64,000 bases of DNA from Deltaproteobacteria bacterium (GTDB lineage: Bacteria; Desulfobacterota; Desulfobaccia; Desulfobaccales; 0-14-0-80-60-11). The translations under genes and the position numbers were made by a program. The notes beneath the pieces were generated by a model. It searched no databases and was not told the DNA's origin. It saw only the letters and a list, made by a program, of their open reading frames with translations. Positions 59,474-64,000 of this stretch are shown here, piece by piece (the first letter of the stretch is position 1; each line of letters begins with the position of its first letter). The stretch lies in NCBI GenBank assembly GCA_030018495.1, contig JASEFS010000010.1, forward strand, positions 40,208 to 104,207, given 5' to 3'.

Positions 59474-62400
59474 ATGGCACACAAGACTGACGACGAATAC
59501 ATCAAAGAGACCCACAACACGGAGCGGTTCTCTGTAGAACACCCACATATTACGTGGGTGCTGCTGATTGCCACACTGATCTGGGGGGTTTACGGGTATA
59601 CCTCAATGCCGCAGCGCAAGGACCCGGACATTCCGGTGCGCGAGGCCCAGATCATCTGCCCCTGGCCGGGTATGGTCACCGAAAAAGTAGAGCAGTTGAT
59701 TACCCGCACTATTGAACTGAAGGTGGCCGAAAACGTCCACATCAAAAAAATCGAGTCCACCAGCCGGGTGGGCCTCTCTGTAATCACGGTGGAATTGGAT
59801 GACAAGGTAACTGACACCGACAAGCAGTTCGACGACATCAAATATCGCCTGGATTCCATCCATAACCTTCCGGAAGGAGCTGGACCCATCCAGTTCTTCA
59901 AGGATTACGGCAATACCGCGGCCCTGATGCTCACCGTCGCCAGCCCCAAAGTGAGCGAGGTAGAGATCGCACTTCGCGCCCGGGATATTGAGAAGGCGAT
60001 TCGTCAGGTGCGGCAACAGGCCCTTACTGGACCTGAAGTGCGCCGAGTCACCCTGGTGGTCGGTTTCCCCATCTCCATTATCCCCCGAATAGTCCATCCG
60101 TCCATTGACCAGTTTGCCGCCCATATTCAAAAGGCAGGGCTGGCCCGGGATGTGCTCCTCATCGAAGGGCCGGGATTCGTGGGGATAGACGGCGCCACCA
60201 CCGCCAGCGACGCCCAAATAATTAATTTTCTGGACCGCTTCATCCGGGAGCGCCTGCGGGCCTCTGAGTTGCACCCTGACGTCTGGGAGCCGGTGCTTAT
60301 CCGGGACCCGGCCGAGACCGCCACTGTCCTGGCTCAGCACCCCGGCGACAAGTACAGCTACAGGGAGATGGACGACTTCACCAAGCTGATCGAGCGCACC
60401 CTGCTGGGTGTAACCGTGGCCCTGGATAAGACCCCCATCGTCACCAAGGTGAGCCGCAGCGGCGTCCTGGACGAGGTGGTGTGGATGGAATACTCCCAGG
60501 AACGCCTGGCTTCCTACGGCGGCAACGTCACCAAACTCCCGGATATTTTGACGGCCCGCAACATCGCGGTGCCTGGTGGCGTCGTGGAGGTGGAAGGCAA
60601 GGAAGTGACGGTGCAGCCTTCGGGGGAGTTCAAGAGCGAAAAAGAAATCGGCGATGTTATGATGACTGCCACCGCAAGCGGGGTGCCGGTCTATCTCCGG
60701 GATGTCGCCGAAATTTATCGGGGATACGAAAGTCCGCCCAGGTTCCTTAATTTCTTCAACTCGCGGGACGCCAAGGGCCAGTGGCAGCGCTCCCGGGCCA
60801 TTACCGTGGCGGTGCAGATGCGCGCCGGGGAAAAGATCGGCGTGTTCGGCAAGGCTGTGAATGAGGCTCTCGCCGACTTGAAGAATATCCTGCCCGAGGA
60901 CCTGATAATGGCCCGGACCTCGGACCAGCCCCTGCAGGTCAAAGAAAACATCGACCTTTTTATGAATAGCCTCTATGAGGCCATCGCCCTGGTGGTCCTG
61001 GTCTCCTGGATCGGCTTCTGGAGCTGGCGCCTGGCATTGCTGATGTCCATTTCCATCCCCCTGACCCTGGCCATGACTTTCGGGATGATGTATCTTCTGG
61101 GGATCGACCTGCAGCAGGTGTCCATCGCCTCGTTGATCATCGCCCTGGGGCTATTGGTGGACGTCCCGGTGGTGGCTGGCGACGCCATCAAACGGGAACT
61201 GGGCGCGGGGCAAAATCCTCTGGTTGCGGCCTGGCTCGGACCCACCAAGCTAGGCACCGCCATGATCTTTGCCACCATCACCAATATCGTGGCTTATCTG
61301 CCTTTTCTCATGGTCGGCGGCGATACCGGGCGCTTCATTTACAGCCTGCCAATCACCCTGGCCTGCTCGCTGATCGCCTCCCGTATTGTGTCGATGACGT
61401 TCATACCTTTGCTGGGGTACTATCTGCTCCGACCGCCCAAGACCCTGGAGGCGCCCATCGCCGAACGCCGCCAGCATGGCTTCCTGGGCGTTTATTACAA
61501 GTTCGGGCGCCTGATGATTGCGCATCGCTGGCGTTTTATGGCCGCCTCCGTGCTCTTCCTGGCCCTGGGGGCCATTGCCATGTGGAATCTGCATACCGCC
61601 TTTTTTCCTAAGGACCTTTCCTATCTCTCGTATGTGGATGTCTGGCTGCCGGAGGATGCGCCGGTAGCAGCCACGGATGCCACCACGCGCCAGGTCGAAG
61701 CCGTCCTCCGGCAGGCAGCAGCGGCATACGGGAAAGAGCATCCCGGACCCGACGGCAAACCCCGGGAGGTGCTGGAGTTCCTTACGTCCTTTGTCGGCGG
61801 CGGCGGTCCCCGTTTCTGGTACTCCTTAGCTCCCGAACCCCGGCAGAACAACTACGCCCAGATCATCATTCAGGTGAAAGACAAACATGACACTCATCAC
61901 CTGGTAGTTCCCCTGCAGCAGGCCCTGTTGGGTGCCATTCCTGGAGCCCGGGTGGACGTCAAGCAACTGGATACCGGCGAGCCCATCAAATTTCCAGTCT
62001 CCATCCGGCTCAGCGGTCAAGACGCCCCTACCCTCAGGCGGCTGGCCGCGGAACTTGAAAAAATTTTCCATTCCACACCTTTGGCGGAGCGTTGCCGGAA
62101 CAATTGGGGTTCGGAAAACCTGGTAGCCCGGCTCCAAGTCGACCCGGACCGGGCGAATCTCGCGGGGGTTACCAATATGGATGTGGCCGCGGCCTCGGCC
62201 GTGGGCATGAACGGCTACCAGGTCGGGATTCTCCGGGAAGGCGATGAGCAGATTCCCATCAAGGCGCGTCTGATCATGAGTGAGCGGGCCCGGCTGGCCG
62301 ATCTTTTTAACCTCTACGTCTATTCCTCTCAAAATTCCAACAAGGTTCCATTAGGGCTGGTTTCCAGCCTGGACTACCGCATGGAGAATGAGAAGATGCA

Positions 62401-63091
62401 GCGCCGCCAGCAGTTCCGCACCATTGAGGTCAACTGCTTCCCGGCGTCTAGCGTCATGGCCTCCCAGGTGCTGCAAGCCATCGGGCCGCAGTTGGCGAAA
62501 TTTAAAAAGACACTGCCGCCCGGCTATAAAATGGAGATCGGTGGTGAACAGGAGAAGCAGGATAAAGGCTTCCACGACCTGACCATCGTCCTGCTGATTT
62601 CCATTATCTGTATTTACGTAGCCCTGGTGATTCAGTTCAGGAACGCCATCAAACCCTTCATCGTCTTTGCCACCATTCCCTACGGCATGGTGGGGGCACT
62701 GATTGCTCTCCTGCTCATGGGGCAGCCCTTCGGCTTCATGGCCTTCCTGGGAATCATCAGCCTGGTGGGGGTGATCATCAGCCACGTCATCGTGCTCTTT
62801 GACTTTATTGAAGAGAAGCACGCCGAGGGCGAGCCCCTGGAGGAGGCGTTGCTGGACGCGGGCATCATCCGGCTGCGACCGGTGATGATCACCGTGGGGG
62901 CCACCGTCTTAGGCCTCATCCCTCTGGCCCTTCACGGCGGGCCGCTCTGGGAGCCACTATGCTACGCCCAGATCGGCGGCCTGGCAGTGGCTACCTTCAT
63001 CACCCTGCTCCTGGTGCCGGTGTTTTACAGCATCTTCGTGATGGACTTGAAGATCGTCACCTGGGAACCCCGCCAGAAACCCAAGCTTTAG
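59474..63091 (+). CDS. RND efflux permease (pump 3), HAE family
   Basis: This 1205-residue proton-driven permease is longer than the usual 1030-1060. It has the start HPHITWVLLIATLIWGVYGYTSMPQRKDPDIPVREAQIICPWPGM, then a first periplasmic domain, the membrane segment with LGLLVDVPVVAGDAIKRE (where AcrB-type pumps have two aspartates, here only one is kept), and a second half ending GIISLVGVIISHVIVLFDFIEE. The missing second aspartate of the proton relay suggests different coupling or a specialised subgroup. The start is ATG 59474; a possible RBS (GGGAACG) is in the palindrome next to it. Confidence 0.9.
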   Translation: MAHKTDDEYIKETHNTERFSVEHPHITWVLLIATLIWGVYGYTSMPQRKDPDIPVREAQIICPWPGMVTEKVEQLITRTIELKVAENVHIKKIESTSRVGLSVITVELDDKVTDTDKQFDDIKYRLDSIHNLPEGAGPIQFFKDYGNTAALMLTVASPKVSEVEIALRARDIEKAIRQVRQQALTGPEVRRVTLVVGFPISIIPRIVHPSIDQFAAHIQKAGLARDVLLIEGPGFVGIDGATTASDAQIINFLDRFIRERLRASELHPDVWEPVLIRDPAETATVLAQHPGDKYSYREMDDFTKLIERTLLGVTVALDKTPIVTKVSRSGVLDEVVWMEYSQERLASYGGNVTKLPDILTARNIAVPGGVVEVEGKEVTVQPSGEFKSEKEIGDVMMTATASGVPVYLRDVAEIYRGYESPPRFLNFFNSRDAKGQWQRSRAITVAVQMRAGEKIGVFGKAVNEALADLKNILPEDLIMARTSDQPLQVKENIDLFMNSLYEAIALVVLVSWIGFWSWRLALLMSISIPLTLAMTFGMMYLLGIDLQQVSIASLIIALGLLVDVPVVAGDAIKRELGAGQNPLVAAWLGPTKLGTAMIFATITNIVAYLPFLMVGGDTGRFIYSLPITLACSLIASRIVSMTFIPLLGYYLLRPPKTLEAPIAERRQHGFLGVYYKFGRLMIAHRWRFMAASVLFLALGAIAMWNLHTAFFPKDLSYLSYVDVWLPEDAPVAATDATTRQVEAVLRQAAAAYGKEHPGPDGKPREVLEFLTSFVGGGGPRFWYSLAPEPRQNNYAQIIIQVKDKHDTHHLVVPLQQALLGAIPGARVDVKQLDTGEPIKFPVSIRLSGQDAPTLRRLAAELEKIFHSTPLAERCRNNWGSENLVARLQVDPDRANLAGVTNMDVAAASAVGMNGYQVGILREGDEQIPIKARLIMSERARLADLFNLYVYSSQNSNKVPLGLVSSLDYRMENEKMQRRQQFRTIEVNCFPASSVMASQVLQAIGPQLAKFKKTLPPGYKMEIGGEQEKQDKGFHDLTIVLLISIICIYVALVIQFRNAIKPFIVFATIPYGMVGALIALLLMGQPFGFMAFLGIISLVGVIISHVIVLFDFIEEKHAEGEPLEEALLDAGIIRLRPVMITVGATVLGLIPLALHGGPLWEPLCYAQIGGLAVATFITLLLVPVFYSIFVMDLKIVTWEPRQKPKL

Positions 63092-63238
63092 GTCATGATG
63101 CTGAAAGTTCAGTCAACCGCTGCCAACATGATGTTTCTCCGCTGCTATTAACTGCCATATATCGACAACATCCTGAATAACTTCACTTATCTGATATTCT
63201 TTTCATACCTATCATTCGAACTGGTCTGGCCATTCTAA

Positions 63239-63955
63239 CAAATACCATCCTTCCTAGCGACTTCTCCCAGACATTCGTTGGCGCTGTCGGTGCTCAGGTC
63301 GATGCCGCGAATTTTTGGAATGATTGCGGTGTCTCATCGTCTTTCTCCCCCCTTTTATGTCAGGAGAAGCGTCTTTGATACCCTTGAAAACAGAGTGATG
63401 AAAGACTTCCTCCACCGGTGTTCGCATGAAGGGCGTCGGTATAACAAGACCGAAGTGGGGGACGACCCCGGATTGAGACAGTCTGAGAGAGCAATATTAG
63501 TTCGCCAATACCTTAACCTTTGCACTGAGCTAACCCGAACGCCCTTCTTAGAGAATGTGTCAGCCCCTCCTCCTGCTCCCAGGCCTAATTACGTACTCCA
63601 GAACGACATCCGTTACTTCCAAGCAATTGCACGTCGAGCCAAAAGCGATCCTTTTGATTTACAAACATTTCCGATCAATGCCGCCCGGGCAATTTGCAAC
63701 GTATTAATGCTAAGAAGGGATGGCGAAAGAGGACTTGATGGAGACAAAGCGCAGCTTTTCGCCAATCGTGCTCTCCAAAGGTTGTTAAATGAGCAGATGA
63801 ATCATAACTTCAAAATTAATTTCTTCCAACAGATCAGACTTCTATTTTATCTTCTTCGTTACAGAAAAAGTGACCCTTCCTGCTTTGATCCTAAAGTGCC
63901 TCAGAGTGTAGCCGTGTTCGAAAAAGCCAAAGAATTCGGCTATAGGTGGTTTTGA
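63239..63955 (+). CDS. DUF2357-like fragment, McrC-related type
   Basis: An open frame from 63239 to 63955 (TTG at 63278 is one candidate start) has VRRSVFDTLENRVMKDFLHRC and, further on, TRTPFLENVSAPPPAPRPNYVLQNDIRYFQAI. The (Y/F)DTxENR...K.FL pattern and the PFL..V.......P..VLQ.D.RY pattern occur in DUF2357 proteins, often partners of McrB-like GTPases. The N-terminal half of such proteins is missing and no McrB gene is present in the window. The base composition is lower in GC than in the pump genes. The assignment is tentative; the gene is probably incomplete at its 5' end. Confidence 0.4.
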   Translation, partial: QIPSFLATSPRHSLALSVLRSMPRIFGMIAVSHRLSPPFYVRRSVFDTLENRVMKDFLHRCSHEGRRYNKTEVGDDPGLRQSERAILVRQYLNLCTELTRTPFLENVSAPPPAPRPNYVLQNDIRYFQAIARRAKSDPFDLQTFPINAARAICNVLMLRRDGERGLDGDKAQLFANRALQRLLNEQMNHNFKINFFQQIRLLFYLLRYRKSDPSCFDPKVPQSVAVFEKAKEFGYRWF

Positions 63956-64000
63956 TTACCAGCCCCCAGGCGATTAAAAGCGGTTTGCAGTAAGAAACTC

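Overview
The window reads as chromosomal DNA of a GC-rich, Gram-negative, probably anaerobic bacterium. The best guess is a Desulfobacterota (former Deltaproteobacteria) member with a Wood-Ljungdahl pathway. The guess rests on the MetF/MetV/HdrA/MvhD cluster, a heptose-containing LPS gene set, a CbiMLQO metal importer and several RND/MacB pumps. It is inference from gene content; no rRNA or tRNA gene was seen to test it.

Layout. 0-8.7 kb (minus strand): an operon for methylene-tetrahydrofolate reduction with two MetF paralogues, MetV, a selenocysteine-containing MvhD and a 1479-residue HdrA-GltD-HdrA fusion, bracketed by two receiver-only response regulators and the start of an ACT-like gene. 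9-10.5 kb: a PDZ-less HtrA-like protease and an unknown protein. 10.7-22.6 kb (minus): an LPS inner-core and lipid A block with a zinc dehydrogenase, GT4, PPOX protein, WaaQ-like, LpxA, GT2, Trm112-like protein, WaaC, GmhB, a fused LpxK-WaaF and MsbA. 22.7-25.5 kb (plus): a Co/Ni ECF importer behind a structured leader. 25.8-38.3 kb (plus): a MacA-MacB-OprM pump, then a TetR regulator with an AcrA-AcrB-OprM pump.

38.4-44.8 kb (minus): an export-associated redox block with two adjacent multicopper-oxidase-like proteins, a large di-haem cytochrome c peroxidase-like protein and an unknown secreted protein whose start is one base out of frame at an A7 tract. 45-46.5 kb: a low-GC scar with a broken tyrosine recombinase and two small unknown genes. 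46.7-50.1 kb: a PAS/sigma-54 activator flanked by matching palindromes, a sigma-54 promoter, a STAS protein, then remnants of DUF1003, AspT-like and PckA genes. 50.1-56.7 kb: intact sugar-phosphate and glycogen genes (class II aldolase, glycogen phosphorylase, phosphofructokinase) mixed with fragments, and a DACNV/diadenylate-cyclase-like protein. 56.7-63.1 kb: a third tripartite RND pump. 63.2-64 kb: a DUF2357-like fragment.

Intergenic DNA carries at least three dispersed palindrome or repeat families and four heptamer tandem arrays. The strongest unusual items are the UGA-decoded MvhD, the HdrA-GltD-HdrA and LpxK-WaaF fusions, the two-gene multicopper oxidase block, the sigma-54 regulon signals and the run of gene remnants at 49-55 kb.
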